Shown piece after piece: positions 1 through 8,858 of a DNA stretch of 41,671 bases. This DNA is from Balneolales bacterium (GTDB taxonomy: Bacteria > Bacteroidota > Rhodothermia > Balneolales > Cyclonatronaceae), in assembly GCA_020832405.1 (NCBI GenBank), contig JAFIET010000026.1, positions 1 through 41,671 of the forward strand, given 5' to 3'. Each line of letters opens with the position of its first letter. Positions within the stretch are counted from its first letter, which is position 1. Position numbers and translations under genes: made by a program. Below the pieces are notes generated by a model, which saw nothing but the letters and a program-made list of their open reading frames with translations, made no database searches and was not told where the DNA came from.

Positions 1-24
1 AAAAAAATATCCCGTCAGGGATAT
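1..24 (-). terminator. Intrinsic terminator, minus strand
   Basis: A 7-bp stem (7-13 pairs with 18-24, loop GTCA) is followed on the minus strand by a run of seven T. This is the classic layout of a rho-independent terminator for leftward transcription. The nearest leftward gene ends about 460 nt away at 485, so the signal ends either a long 3' untranslated tail or a separate transcript made from the 1-484 region. Confidence 0.75.
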
Positions 25-484
25 CATATGGGTAGAAAACCGCTCACGCCAGCAAATGAAGCATGCCGTAGGTATGCAATATGCACACTCCTGCCGGAGC
101 GGAGGGTGCATTGCTATTTTCATGGCTGATTTTCAGCTTCCAAAGCGGAATTACAAAGCCCCTCTCCTGGCACATTACATTATGCATTCAGGCTTAAAAT
201 TTTTTTTCAGGAGATGGCTTGGGGTGAGGACTACCCCGAAACCGGCTTCGCACTGTTTTGAGCTTCACGAACAGGTGCTTGCCGGCCGCTCGGCATGGTA
301 TATCGCATTATACCCTCATAGCTTCCCTAACGGGAAACATCCGTGGCGCCGGGGAAATCTGGTGTGTTGGATAAGGGAGGCATTCAATCCTTGCTACAAA
401 ACTTTCGCTCCTCCCGGAGGGTGCTTTGAACGACTTGCAGGGAAATTTTCAAGCGCATTAAACCCTTCGTTGGGATTTCGCCGG
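25..484. other. Gene-free, hairpin-rich region
   Basis: I find no convincing protein gene here. The only long open frame (56-532, plus) has odd composition, runs into the 3' end of the neighbouring gene and matches no family I know. The stretch holds several short hairpins: 61-67 with 71-77, 88-91 with 96-99, and 323-327 with 332-336. A ten-base word, CGGAGGGTGC, occurs twice, at 100-109 and 415-424, each time just after a CTCC/GGAG palindrome. With the terminator at 1-24 this could be a structured leftward RNA or a dispersed intergenic repeat. I cannot assign it to RNase P RNA, tmRNA, 6S or SRP RNA. Confidence 0.4.
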
Positions 485-1471
485 TCACGACCGCCGCTCG
501 CTCAGTCCTTTGAAGAAATGCCAGAGGGTTAGGGCTGCGATTCGGGCGGTGTGGCCGTCGGTATCGTAGCGCGGATTCATCTCTACGAGATCGAATGAGC
601 GCACACCCGGATGCCTTCCGGCGCAGCGGGCCGCATGAAGCCAGAGCTCAAGGGGAAGCCCGTCTGCATTAGGAGCGCTCACGCCGGGCGCTATCTGCTG
701 GGAAAGGGCATCCATATCCATCGTTACCATCACCGCACCTTTTTGCCGGTCGTAAATATTTCCGATTACCCGCTTGTTCAGTTCCCCTTTGAAGTACCAG
801 CCAGCTTTGTTTTGCTGCATAAATTGCGCCAGATATGCGAGGTGCGCCTGAGCGGTGCTGTGCCGGTTGAGCCCGCAGACGGTGTAGTGCTGAAGGATCC
901 CGCTTTCGTGTTCCAGGGCCTGAAAAAACGGGCTACCTGAGTGCGGAAGCCCGTTTTTAAGCGGACGCACATCTGCGTGCGCATCCCAGTTTAGGATGCT
1001 GACCGGAATTCCTGCTTCTGCGTAGCCCAGAAAGTGACCGAACGAAGTTTCGTGTCCGCCCCCGAGAATCACCGGAATTTCGTTTTGCCGCAGTGCCGTT
1101 GCGGTTAGCTCGCCCAGTAGCTGCTGCGCTTCACCCAGCTCAAGCGCGTTGGCGTTCAGATTCCCAAGGTCGAGAAGCTGCTTCATCACCCCTGAGAAGC
1201 GTCCTTTATCCGCAGGATCAGGGGTCATGCGGTAAAATGCTGACCGGATCAGGTCGGGCGCTTCAGCCGCACCGATGCGCCCCCCGTTTCGATGAACACC
1301 GGCATCACTTTCAAAGCCTATCAGGCTTGCACGCGCACCGGTACAAAAATGATCTGCCGGCCCTGCGCCTTGTTTGCGTGCACTGCCAAAAGAGATGAGT
1401 CCGCCTATCCGGATATCGTCCGAAGGCGTTTCGGGGGCTCCGAGGCTGCTAAGCGAAACAGGATTGAGCAT
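485..1471 (-). CDS. hutG: Formimidoylglutamase-like arginase-fold hydrolase
   Basis: This is a 328-residue ureohydrolase-fold enzyme. Arginase, agmatinase and formimidoylglutamase share this fold and use a two-manganese centre. All six expected metal ligands are visible: His140 in GGGHE, Asp163/His165/Asp167 in NWDAHADVR, and Asp252/Asp254 in TMDMDA. The N-terminal stretch HRNGGRIGAAEAP (about 60-72) resembles the substrate loop of formimidoylglutamase more than that of arginase, so the likely reaction is hydrolysis of N-formimidoyl-glutamate to glutamate and formamide in histidine breakdown. No other hut gene is visible in the window, so the substrate remains an inference. The ATG start lies 15 nt downstream of the rhodanese stop, so the two may be co-transcribed. 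Confidence 0.78.
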   Translation of the reverse strand: MLNPVSLSSLGAPETPSDDIRIGGLISFGSARKQGAGPADHFCTGARASLIGFESDAGVHRNGGRIGAAEAPDLIRSAFYRMTPDPADKGRFSGVMKQLLDLGNLNANALELGEAQQLLGELTATALRQNEIPVILGGGHETSFGHFLGYAEAGIPVSILNWDAHADVRPLKNGLPHSGSPFFQALEHESGILQHYTVCGLNRHSTAQAHLAYLAQFMQQNKAGWYFKGELNKRVIGNIYDRQKGAVMVTMDMDALSQQIAPGVSAPNADGLPLELWLHAARCAGRHPGVRSFDLVEMNPRYDTDGHTARIAALTLWHFFKGLSERRS

Positions 1472-1486
1472 GTGAAATGTACCTGA

Positions 1487-2410
1487 TTATTCGCTTCCGG
1501 TAATCGGGGTGTCCGCGCGGTTGCCCCATTCAAACCAGGATCCCTCGTACGCGCGAACACTGTCGTAGCCCATCAGGCGCAGGGTAAAGAAAGCATGTGA
1601 ACCGCGTACGTTGCTTTGGCAGTGCGTAACAACTTCTTTATCAGGGGTGATGCCGTTTTCGGCAAGCAGGGCCGCTATTTCATCAGAGGATCTGAAAAAG
1701 GGAACATCCTCATCTATCATTACAAAATTGCGCCATTCAAGGTTTACGGCACCGGGGATATGTCCGCTGCGCTCACTTCTGGCTTCTGTACCGTCAAACT
1801 CTTCCGGAGAGCGGGCATCCAGGATAACCAGATCGTCACGTTCCAGATTACCAATCAGGAACGTGATATCACATGAGCGGGCTTCGTTCAGCTCAACAGT
1901 GAAGCTGCCGGGTGCCGGAATTTCAGCATCGTTTTCGAGCGGCATTTCCAGGGCTTTCCAGGCAGCAATGCCCCCATTAACAATAGCCGCATTTTCGTGC
2001 CCGTACAGGCTGAGGGCATAGAAAAGCCGGCTAGCGCCAAGTCCGTTGCCTTCATCATAAGCAATAATACGGGAAGAGTTGCTCACGCCAATCGTACGCA
2101 TCAGCTGCTGGAAATCGTCTGCATCCACCAGAAAATGCTCAACTTCATGGGTGGAATTAACCAGTGCCGGAATTCCGCCAAACCAGACAGCTCCGGGTAT
2201 ATGACCTTCCCCGAAACCTTCGGCACGCATATCAACAAGTACAACATCAGGTGAGTTGAGCAGGGCGGGCAAATCTGACGCTTCAACAAGCAGGCTGCTG
2301 TTGGGCCAGGTGTTTGCCGGTTCATCCTGCAAAATAGCAGCGGCAGCGGGAGCGCCAGAAAGGGAAAGAAGAAACAGGAAAAGCAGAATCAGTGTTGGGA
2401 AACGTTTCAT
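1487..2410 (-). CDS. Exported two-domain rhodanese (sulfurtransferase)
   Basis: The 307-residue protein starts with a clear signal peptide: MKRF, then a leucine-rich core and an alanine-rich cleavage area near residue 24. Two tandem rhodanese domains follow (about 38-155 and 175-300). Family knowledge says the second domain is catalytic, and it carries Cys264 in the loop HCQSNVRGS. This loop differs from the CRIGERSS and CGSGVTA types of well-studied thiosulfate and mercaptopyruvate sulfurtransferases, so the sulfur donor cannot be named. The signal peptide places it in the periplasm or on the surface. It lies upstream of the arginase-fold gene with a 15-nt gap. A sigma70-like promoter candidate sits at 2446-2474. 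Confidence 0.82.
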   Translation of the reverse strand: MKRFPTLILLFLFLLSLSGAPAAAAILQDEPANTWPNSSLLVEASDLPALLNSPDVVLVDMRAEGFGEGHIPGAVWFGGIPALVNSTHEVEHFLVDADDFQQLMRTIGVSNSSRIIAYDEGNGLGASRLFYALSLYGHENAAIVNGGIAAWKALEMPLENDAEIPAPGSFTVELNEARSCDITFLIGNLERDDLVILDARSPEEFDGTEARSERSGHIPGAVNLEWRNFVMIDEDVPFFRSSDEIAALLAENGITPDKEVVTHCQSNVRGSHAFFTLRLMGYDSVRAYEGSWFEWGNRADTPITGSE

Positions 2411-2445
2411 GGGTTTAATAATAACGGCGTGAAAAAGGACTGTTA

Positions 2446-2474
2446 CGTATAAGTTAATCGCACAGATGTTCCAA
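2446..2474 (-). promoter_or_regulatory. Possible sigma70-like promoter for the rhodanese gene
   Basis: Reading leftward, TTGGAA (2469-2474) and TATACG (2446-2451) are separated by exactly 17 nt and lie about 40 nt upstream of the rhodanese ATG. The match to TTGACA/TATAAT is moderate. The better promoters in this window have the Bacteroidota TTTG/TAnnTTTG form, so this is a tentative call. Confidence 0.3.
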
Positions 2475-2549
2475 CGGTATGATAGTCATTTCCGTTTTTC
2501 CGTTGAAATATTTGAGCTGAATAACCCATTAAAGCTGATTAAACGGCAT

Positions 2550-2577
2550 AAAAAAAGCCGGTATTGCTACCGGCTTA
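2550..2577 (-). terminator. Terminator after the RRM gene
   Basis: A 9-bp stem (2555-2563 with 2568-2576, loop of four) is followed on the minus strand by a T-run. It lies 27 nt past the stop codon of the RNA-binding protein gene and before the rhodanese gene, so it separates the two leftward transcripts. Confidence 0.85.
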
Positions 2578-2603
2578 TAAATGCGCTTAAGTCGAATCGC
2601 TGA

Positions 2604-2966
2604 TTAGTAGCGACCACCGCCGCCGCCGTATCCGCCACGGTCGTTACGACGCTGTCCGCCGCCGCCATTGCCGCCACGGCTTCCACCGCCGCCGCCGCCC
2701 TGACGCGGGCCACGGAAATCTCTGCTTTCGCGGGGGCGTGCTTCGTTTACAACGAGGCTTCTGTCCATAAATTCAGTATCGTGCAGCTGTGCAATAGCTT
2801 CATTGCCGGCATCATCGTCCATTTCAACGAATGCAAAGCCTTTTGAACGGCCGGTAAATTTATCGCTGATAAGGCTCACGGATTTAACTTCTCCATAAGC
2901 AGAAAACAGCTCGCTTAGCTCCTGTTCGCCTGCCCGGTAATTCAGATTTCCTACGTAAAGTGTCAT
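2604..2966 (-). CDS. Glycine-rich RRM RNA-binding protein
   Basis: This 120-residue protein has one RNA recognition motif (about 1-80) and a low-complexity tail of Gly, Arg, Asn and Tyr (about 88-120). The RNP2 strand LYVGNL is at residues 3-8 and the RNP1 strand KGFAFVEM is near 42-49, both with the aromatic residues that stack on RNA bases. Short RRM-plus-glycine proteins like this are widespread in cyanobacteria and Bacteroidota, where several are cold-induced and bind single-stranded RNA. The target RNAs here are unknown. The gene is monocistronic in appearance, with its own terminator at 2550-2577 and a 172-nt upstream gap. Confidence 0.92.
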   Translation of the reverse strand: MTLYVGNLNYRAGEQELSELFSAYGEVKSVSLISDKFTGRSKGFAFVEMDDDAGNEAIAQLHDTEFMDRSLVVNEARPRESRDFRGPRQGGGGGGSRGGNGGGGQRRNDRGGYGGGGGRY

Positions 2967-3138
2967 AATTGTAATGAGATTATAATAAAACGTCTAACGA
3001 AAAGCAGGCGACGCCAAATAAGGGCCATTACAAATGAATGAATCGTATGTGGATGTGCATCTGCTCACGGAATTTAGTGTTAAATCTAACCATATCAAAG
3101 AATTACTCAGACCGGATTCAGTACTGTTTATAATACGC

Positions 3139-6024
3139 TTAGCGTAGTGCAAGCCGAAGGAGCACAGCAGGATGCAAACTTTGCCGGCCGGTTCCGTCTG
3201 CTATCTGATGCCGGCATGAAAAGCCGTGTGCACAAATCAGGCCCTTCCCCTGAACAGCATTTACTGCCGGAAACAGCCGCTGAGCACCAATTTGCTGCGA
3301 AAGCGCGAATGTATCAGTACGATAGCCAAAACTGCCGGCCATGCCGCAGCAGCCGCTGTCGGTTTCGGAGGGTACATAACCCGCCTGCTTCAGGCAGCGC
3401 ATCAGCGCCGCCGTGCCGGTGAGGGCTTTTACATAGCAGTGCCCGTGAACGAGCACAGGGCGGTCCTTCCCGTTAAACAAACGGGAAAATTCATTTTCTG
3501 AAAATTTATCCGTCATGAATTCTTCGAACAGCATCGCCTGTTTTTGAAGTGCTGCGGCCGTTGCGGCAAGGGGGTCGCCGGCAGGGAGCAGCTCAGGGAG
3601 TTCGTCCCGGAGAGTGAGCAGTTCGGAGGGTTCGAGGCCTACCACAAGCGCGCCGCGCTGTACCGGACCTTCGAGCTTTCGCAGCAGCTCCCGAAGCACA
3701 CGCTGTGCCTCCCGCGGAAAACCGGATGAAATCTGCGTGCGGCCGCAGGAGGCAATCAGCGGCAGCATCAGCTGTGCGCCCGCGGCATGAAGCACCTCAA
3801 CGGCAGCGATAGCCTGTTCCGGCTCATGCAGGTCTGTGAAGGGATCCACCAGCAGCAGCACCGGCGGACGGTCAGGTTTTTGACCGGTCCGGCGGTAACG
3901 ATGGAAGTGCTCTTTGACCCAGCTCCCAAAAGTTTTCTCAGCAAAGGCCGGAAGCGGACGCTCAGGGTGAAGCCCCGCCAGTTTCTCCATCACAAAATGC
4001 CCCGCGCTGCTGCCTGCAATCGCGTTGGAGAGGCGCGGGAACCGGGCCCCCAGCCGAAGCCAGGGATGCGGGTCGGCCCAGAAGCGGGCTGCGAAATCCG
4101 CTCCGTTTTGGTCGTACCAGCCCTGCATGAACTCGGCCTTCATCCGGGCCATGTCCACATTGGCGGGACACTCCGATTTGCAGGCCTTGCAGCTCAGGCA
4201 GTAGCGCAGGGCGTCCCGGATTTCGGCGCTGCTGAATGCGTCGGTTCCTTTTGCCATAAACAGCTGACGGAACACGTTTGCCCGGCCGCGGGTGCTGTCT
4301 TTTTCATCCAGCGTTGCCATGTAACTCGGGCACATGGTGCCGCCGCTTTCGGCGCGTTTACGGCAAACGCCCGCGCCGTTGCACAGCTGTAGCGCCTGCG
4401 CGAAGCCTCCCTCCTTCTGCCACCTGAACACGGTTTCAGCTTCGGGTAAAGCGCGGCCGAAGCTGAGGCGCAGCTGCGAATCAATGGGCTTTGCCTGTAC
4501 GATTTTGCCGGGATTGAAGCGGTTTTCAGGATCCCAGATACGCTTTACTTCTTCGAGCAGCGGCATCATTTCTTTGCCGAGCACCAGTTCGATGTAAGGC
4601 GCCCGCGCGCGGCCGTCGCCGTGCTCCCCGGAAAGCGAGCCGCGGTATTTCTTCACAAGCAGCGCCACTTCTTGGGCCATGCGCTTCATCTTTTCAACAC
4701 CTTCGGCTTTGGTGATGTCGATAGCGGGCCGCAGGTGCAGCTCGCCGACCGATGCATGCGCGTAGTACACGCAGCTTGTGCCGTAGCGCTGCATCATGGC
4801 TTCGAAATCGGCAACGTAGGCAGGCAGATCCTGCACGCGCACCGCGGTGTCTTCAGTGAAGGTGGGCGTACTCGCATCCGCGCCGAGGCCCATGAGCAGG
4901 CCGAGACCGGCTTTGCGCAGATCCCACACGCGCCGCATTTTCTCCGGATCGGCATAGAGCGGAAAGGCGTAGCCGTAGCCGGAATCTTGCAGGGCAGCGG
5001 CACAGTTGGCGGCCTGCTGAAGCAGGACTTCAGTATCGTGCCCCTCAAACTCGATGATGAGCAGGCACTTGGGGTCTCCCGCAAGGAAGAAGCGGTTGCG
5101 CTGCTGTTCGATATTTCCTTCGGTCGCCCGAATGATGATGTCATCAATCAACTCAACCGCAGCAGGTTTGTGCGATACGGCCAGCACGGTTGCGTGCATC
5201 GCTTCGCTGAGCGTGCTGAAATGCGGAATAAGCAGCACCCGGCAGGGCTCGGCCTCAACCAGTCTTACGGTTGCGGCATGCATGAGGGCGAGGGTTCCTT
5301 CGCTGCCGCAGAGCAGCTCGGCCAGGTTAAAGGGGCGGCCGCCGGGCGTGAGGGGCGACATCTCGCAAAGACGATCGAGGACGTAACCGGTATTGCGGCG
5401 CACAACTTTAGGATGCGGATAGTTTTGGATGATGGCTTCTTTGTTGGACTCCAGCAACCGCAGCATTTCCCGGTAAATATGGCCTTCGCGGGTTTGCAGG
5501 CGGGTTTTGGCTTCGAGTTCCTCATCCGAGAGCGGGCCGAAGCTAACGAGGCTGCCGTCGTCGAGTACGGCTTCAACCCGGATGATGTGCTCCCGAACCG
5601 AACCGTATTTCAGGGAGTAGAGTCCGGCGGAATTGTTGCCGATCATGCCGCCCAGCATACAGCGGTTGGTGGTCGAGGTATCGGGACCGAATTTAAGCCC
5701 GTATTTCGCTGCTTCCCGGTTCAGGCTGTCGCGGATTACGCCGGGTTCAGCGGTTGCCGTTTTGCGATCGGGGTCGATTTCGAGGATACGGCGCATGTGG
5801 CGCGATGTATCGGCGATGATGCCGCCGCCGGTAGTTTGCCCGGCAAGACTTGTGCCCGCTGCCCGCGCAGTGATGCTATACCCGCGTGCGGCCGCATCAA
5901 GCACGAGGGCACGGAGGTCATCCGCAGTTTCGGGGAAGCACACGCCCTCCGGCAGCTCCTCATACATGGAGGCATCATTGGCGTAGAGCCGGCGCAGCAG
6001 CTGATCGGTGTAGATTTCAGGCAT
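3139..6024 (-). CDS. FAD-linked dehydrogenase fused to Fe-S and CCG domains (YdiJ/D-2-hydroxyacid type)
   Basis: The 961-residue protein fuses an FAD-binding PCMH domain (about 25-260), a C-terminal FAD-oxidase domain (about 260-525), a ferredoxin-like region with cysteines in CNGAGVC and CLSCKACKSECP (about 545-640), and a cysteine-rich CCG region ending near CCGMAGSFGY. This order matches the large GlcD/GlpC-type fusion proteins such as E. coli YdiJ, which oxidise D-2-hydroxyacids (D-lactate, D-2-hydroxyglutarate) and pass electrons through Fe-S clusters towards quinones. The exact substrate cannot be read from sequence. No membrane span is evident. The gene follows the SpoIIE phosphatase gene on the same strand after 56 nt, so readthrough from the rsb module is possible. 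Confidence 0.88.
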   Translation of the reverse strand: MPEIYTDQLLRRLYANDASMYEELPEGVCFPETADDLRALVLDAAARGYSITARAAGTSLAGQTTGGGIIADTSRHMRRILEIDPDRKTATAEPGVIRDSLNREAAKYGLKFGPDTSTTNRCMLGGMIGNNSAGLYSLKYGSVREHIIRVEAVLDDGSLVSFGPLSDEELEAKTRLQTREGHIYREMLRLLESNKEAIIQNYPHPKVVRRNTGYVLDRLCEMSPLTPGGRPFNLAELLCGSEGTLALMHAATVRLVEAEPCRVLLIPHFSTLSEAMHATVLAVSHKPAAVELIDDIIIRATEGNIEQQRNRFFLAGDPKCLLIIEFEGHDTEVLLQQAANCAAALQDSGYGYAFPLYADPEKMRRVWDLRKAGLGLLMGLGADASTPTFTEDTAVRVQDLPAYVADFEAMMQRYGTSCVYYAHASVGELHLRPAIDITKAEGVEKMKRMAQEVALLVKKYRGSLSGEHGDGRARAPYIELVLGKEMMPLLEEVKRIWDPENRFNPGKIVQAKPIDSQLRLSFGRALPEAETVFRWQKEGGFAQALQLCNGAGVCRKRAESGGTMCPSYMATLDEKDSTRGRANVFRQLFMAKGTDAFSSAEIRDALRYCLSCKACKSECPANVDMARMKAEFMQGWYDQNGADFAARFWADPHPWLRLGARFPRLSNAIAGSSAGHFVMEKLAGLHPERPLPAFAEKTFGSWVKEHFHRYRRTGQKPDRPPVLLLVDPFTDLHEPEQAIAAVEVLHAAGAQLMLPLIASCGRTQISSGFPREAQRVLRELLRKLEGPVQRGALVVGLEPSELLTLRDELPELLPAGDPLAATAAALQKQAMLFEEFMTDKFSENEFSRLFNGKDRPVLVHGHCYVKALTGTAALMRCLKQAGYVPSETDSGCCGMAGSFGYRTDTFALSQQIGAQRLFPAVNAVQGKGLICAHGFSCRHQIADGTGRQSLHPAVLLRLALR

Positions 6025-6080
6025 AGGAGGCTTGATTTAGCAAAACAGACGGCATCACCCTATAAAAAATAAAAGTAGCC

Positions 6081-7820
6081 TTAGTGCTGCTCCGGCGGAT
6101 TGATTTTGAAAATGAGCATGGTTACGTCATCCCCGTAGTTGCCTTTGCAGAAGGTGCGGACTTCCTCCAGAATGAGCTGCTTGAGCTCCTGTGCGGTTTT
6201 TTGGTGATGTTCGGCCACGATCTCGGCAATGCGCTCCTCGCCAAACTCTTCGTCCTGCTCGTTCATGGCTTCGCTGATGCCGTCGGTGAACATCACAACC
6301 ACATCGCCGGCCTGCAGCTGCACCCGGCCGGCCTGATAGGGAATGATGGTGTTGAGGGCACCCAGCAGCATACCGCCTTCGGTGAGCAGCCCCGTTTCCT
6401 GACGGGCTGCGCTCCAGTACACCGGCGGGTTGTGGCCGGCGTTGCAGTATTCGAACTGCAGGGTCTGCACATCGGCGCGACCCCAGAAAAAGCTGATGAA
6501 CTTATCGCTCGGGGTGTTGGCAAAAATGATGTCGTTCACCTTGCCGGTAGTTTCAGCAAGATCGAGTTTGAGCGGAGAAAGCACGTGAATCATGGCCTGC
6601 AGGTTGGCCATAAGCAGCGATGCGGGGATACCCTTGCCGGTTACGTCGGCGATGGCCATGTACAGCAGGCGGTCGTCGGCGCAGAGCACGTCGTAGTAAT
6701 CACCGCCCACCTGCCGCGAAGGCACGTTGATGGCCGCCACATCGAAAGGTTTCGGCTTCGGCAGCGGACTTGGGAAAAGCGTGTTCTGTATGGTTCGGGC
6801 GATGGTGAGCTCTTCCTCCATCCGCTCTTTTTCGATGCGCTCTTCGAGGAGGAAGGTTTTCTGAATGGAAAGAAACGCGAGGTTACCCAGCGAGATGAGC
6901 AGGTTGATGTCGCTCTTGCTGTAGGGCTGCGCGCTGGCTTTGGGCCCGATACCGAGCACGGCGCGCTCATCCTGAAACTTCACCCTAACAAGCGCTTCAA
7001 TTTTATTTTCTCTCAGGTAGGCCGGGATTTCATCCAGCTCTTCGGTTCGGATAAATTCGGATTTCATTGCGAGCAGCTGCTCTTTTTCGGCCTTTGTGAT
7101 GCTTCCTTTGAGGCCCTGCTGCAGAATCAGCTGCGGCTGCCCCTCGAGGCGCATGAGGAAGAAAAAGCGGCGGGCCATCATCTGCCCCATCAGCGTAAAC
7201 CGGAACACGCTGAGCATCTGACTGCGGTCGACCAGGGTGTTGAATTCACGGCTGACTTCAAAAAGTGTGTTGAGCTCCTGCACTTTCTGATCGAGCTCGC
7301 GGTTGGTTGCCTTCAGCCGGTTCACCAGCATTGAGTTGGACAGCGCTACTGCGGAAATGATAACCAGGTTTTCAACAAATTCCAGCTCCGGACGGCTGTA
7401 GGGAGCATTGCCGATTTTCAGCGCCGTGCACAAATAGCCGAGGTGCTCACTGCTTGTGCGGATGGGGAAAAAAAGCTCGAGGCCGGAAGTTTGGAAGCAG
7501 GCACGGAAGTCATCCGGGAGCTCTTCCAGCGTGAAATAGGGCTTATCGGAGGCCGGGGCAGCGGATTCGGCCGGAAACAGACAGCCTTCCTGAAGCCCGG
7601 TGCGGCCTTTTGCGCGTACCAACTGCCATTTGCGACTTTGCTCATCCCGCAGGATGATGGCTGATTTGGGCGTAAACAGCTTGCCCATAATGATGAGCAG
7701 CAGGTTGTTGAGGATGAATTCAGTGTCGTGAGATTCGATCAGCAGGCGGCTCGTATCGAGCAGGGTTTTAAGCTCAAAACGGCTTCTGAGGGAATCATTT
7801 GACGCGTCGGAAAGTGGCAC
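6081..7820 (-). CDS. GAF-SpoIIE serine phosphatase (RsbU-like)
   Basis: The 579-residue protein has an N-terminal GAF-like domain (about 18-165), a helical linker (165-195), a second GAF-like region (195-325), a short coiled coil (325-345) and a C-terminal SpoIIE/PP2C phosphatase domain (about 350-575). Metal-binding and catalytic motifs are present: GGDYYD at 372-377, ADVTGKG at 391-397, then NAGHNPP, FTDGISEA and GDDVTML. Family members dephosphorylate a phospho-serine on an RsbV-type STAS protein and so release an anti-sigma or other partner. No membrane span is seen, so the signal is probably cytoplasmic. The start is GTG, 10 nt after the RsbW-like gene, which fits a single operon. Confidence 0.9.
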   Translation of the reverse strand: MPLSDASNDSLRSRFELKTLLDTSRLLIESHDTEFILNNLLLIIMGKLFTPKSAIILRDEQSRKWQLVRAKGRTGLQEGCLFPAESAAPASDKPYFTLEELPDDFRACFQTSGLELFFPIRTSSEHLGYLCTALKIGNAPYSRPELEFVENLVIISAVALSNSMLVNRLKATNRELDQKVQELNTLFEVSREFNTLVDRSQMLSVFRFTLMGQMMARRFFFLMRLEGQPQLILQQGLKGSITKAEKEQLLAMKSEFIRTEELDEIPAYLRENKIEALVRVKFQDERAVLGIGPKASAQPYSKSDINLLISLGNLAFLSIQKTFLLEERIEKERMEEELTIARTIQNTLFPSPLPKPKPFDVAAINVPSRQVGGDYYDVLCADDRLLYMAIADVTGKGIPASLLMANLQAMIHVLSPLKLDLAETTGKVNDIIFANTPSDKFISFFWGRADVQTLQFEYCNAGHNPPVYWSAARQETGLLTEGGMLLGALNTIIPYQAGRVQLQAGDVVVMFTDGISEAMNEQDEEFGEERIAEIVAEHHQKTAQELKQLILEEVRTFCKGNYGDDVTMLIFKINPPEQH

Positions 7821-7830
7821 AGTACTTACA

Positions 7831-8247
7831 CTACAGGTTTTTTATCATTCGGATTTCGTTATGCTGACCTTTTGAACTGTACTCGACCTTATCCATAAGC
7901 TTTTTGATCAGATAGACCCCTACCCCGCCCTTTTGCCGGTTTTTTATGCGCTGAGGCACATCCGGAGTTGTGTAAGAAGAAATATCGAAAGCATGCCCGT
8001 TATCCTGAATAGCCACCCAAAAAGTACGCTCATCAGAGCCTACACTCACATAAATCAGCTTGGAATCGTCGTAGCCGTAAGCATGCTTGATTACGTTGGT
8101 CATGGCTTCATCTACAGAAAGGCGGATTTCCTCTGTGTCTTTTTCTCCGAAGCCGTGCAGGCGGGCATGTCGTGCAACGAAATTGCGGACAGCCAGCAGG
8201 TTTTCGGTAGAAGCGGCTACCTCAATAAAACGGGGCTGCTCGGTCAA
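7831..8247 (-). CDS. rsbW: Anti-sigma regulatory kinase (RsbW-like)
   Basis: The 138-residue protein is a single GHKL ATPase domain of the RsbW/SpoIIAB class. The N-box VDEAMTNVIKHAYG, the G1 motif QDNGHAFD and the glycine-rich GGVGVYLIKKLMD lid region are all visible. Family members bind a partner protein (often a sigma factor) and phosphorylate an RsbV-type antagonist on serine. The only reasonable start is TTG, 2 nt after the stop of the upstream STAS gene, which implies translational coupling. No sigma factor gene is nearby, so the controlled partner is unknown. Confidence 0.9.
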   Translation of the reverse strand: MTEQPRFIEVAASTENLLAVRNFVARHARLHGFGEKDTEEIRLSVDEAMTNVIKHAYGYDDSKLIYVSVGSDERTFWVAIQDNGHAFDISSYTTPDVPQRIKNRQKGGVGVYLIKKLMDKVEYSSKGQHNEIRMIKNL

Positions 8248-8249
8248 GG

Positions 8250-8612
8250 TTAGTCCTGCGGATTTGAGTTTAAAAATTTTCGGACGGCTTCCTGCTCCTC
8301 TTCGAGGATGTCATAAAGGGCGGGAAAACCGAGCAAATCAAATACGTTAAAAACGCTTTCTTTCATATTGGTGAGCTTGATGTCTCCGCCTAAGTCCCTT
8401 AGCTCCTCGATATAGGCCATAAATACGCCCAAACCGGCGCTTGAAATGTAATCGAGAGAGGTGAAGTTTACGATGATGTTGTACTTTTGTTCATCAATAA
8501 GCCGGGTGATGCTCTCTTCCAAAACCGGAGCAGTATGAGCATCAAGTTCTCCTGTCAGGTCCAGGATTTCTACGGATTCTACTTTTCTGGGCGTGATATC
8601 GAAAGTACTCAT
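8250..8612 (-). CDS. rsbV: STAS anti-anti-sigma factor (RsbV-like)
   Basis: This is a 120-residue STAS-domain protein, the usual size for the RsbV/SpoIIAA family. The conserved phosphorylation site is seen in DYISSAGLGV, where one of the two serines is the expected target of the RsbW kinase. It is the first gene of the leftward three-gene set, followed after 2 nt by rsbW and then by the SpoIIE phosphatase. In the family model the unphosphorylated form binds RsbW and frees the partner held by RsbW. The three genes together form a complete phosphorylation and dephosphorylation switch. Confidence 0.9.
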   Translation of the reverse strand: MSTFDITPRKVESVEILDLTGELDAHTAPVLEESITRLIDEQKYNIIVNFTSLDYISSAGLGVFMAYIEELRDLGGDIKLTNMKESVFNVFDLLGFPALYDILEEEQEAVRKFLNSNPQD

Positions 8613-8858
8613 GAAATTTTGAAATATTGAGGTAACTGAAGTTCAGCAAAATGTGGGTATGCAATCTGTAATTGCGTGTTTATACAGGCAAACAAGCTGC
8701 TTTTCTGAATTCAGAAGGTTACTTGCCATGTGTAATTTAATGTATCTGATTGGATTTTAAAGTACAACAGCATGCAGGAAAAGAAAAGGCGGCACAGCGA
8801 CGATCTGAAGCTACGATTATACCCTTGAGATGTTCCCCCATTTATATGAGCCGGCTGC
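8613..8858. other. Upstream region of the rsb operon, no gene seen
   Basis: About 245 nt of AT-richer DNA lie between the rsbV start and the terminator at 8859. I see no credible coding frame. It must hold the rsbV promoter if the operon is independent, but no strong TTTG/TAnnTTTG pair is present. Confidence 0.4.

Noticed and set aside
56-532. A 158-codon open frame on the plus strand.
   Set aside because: Composition is unlike the neighbours (rich in His, Cys, Trp and Phe), it overlaps the 3' end of the arginase-fold gene in antisense, and the DNA beneath is hairpin-rich. It reads as chance.
4621-6072. A 483-codon open frame antisense to the FAD/Fe-S dehydrogenase gene.
   Set aside because: The dehydrogenase on the other strand has full family motifs. 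Long antisense frames are expected where third codon positions are GC-rich.
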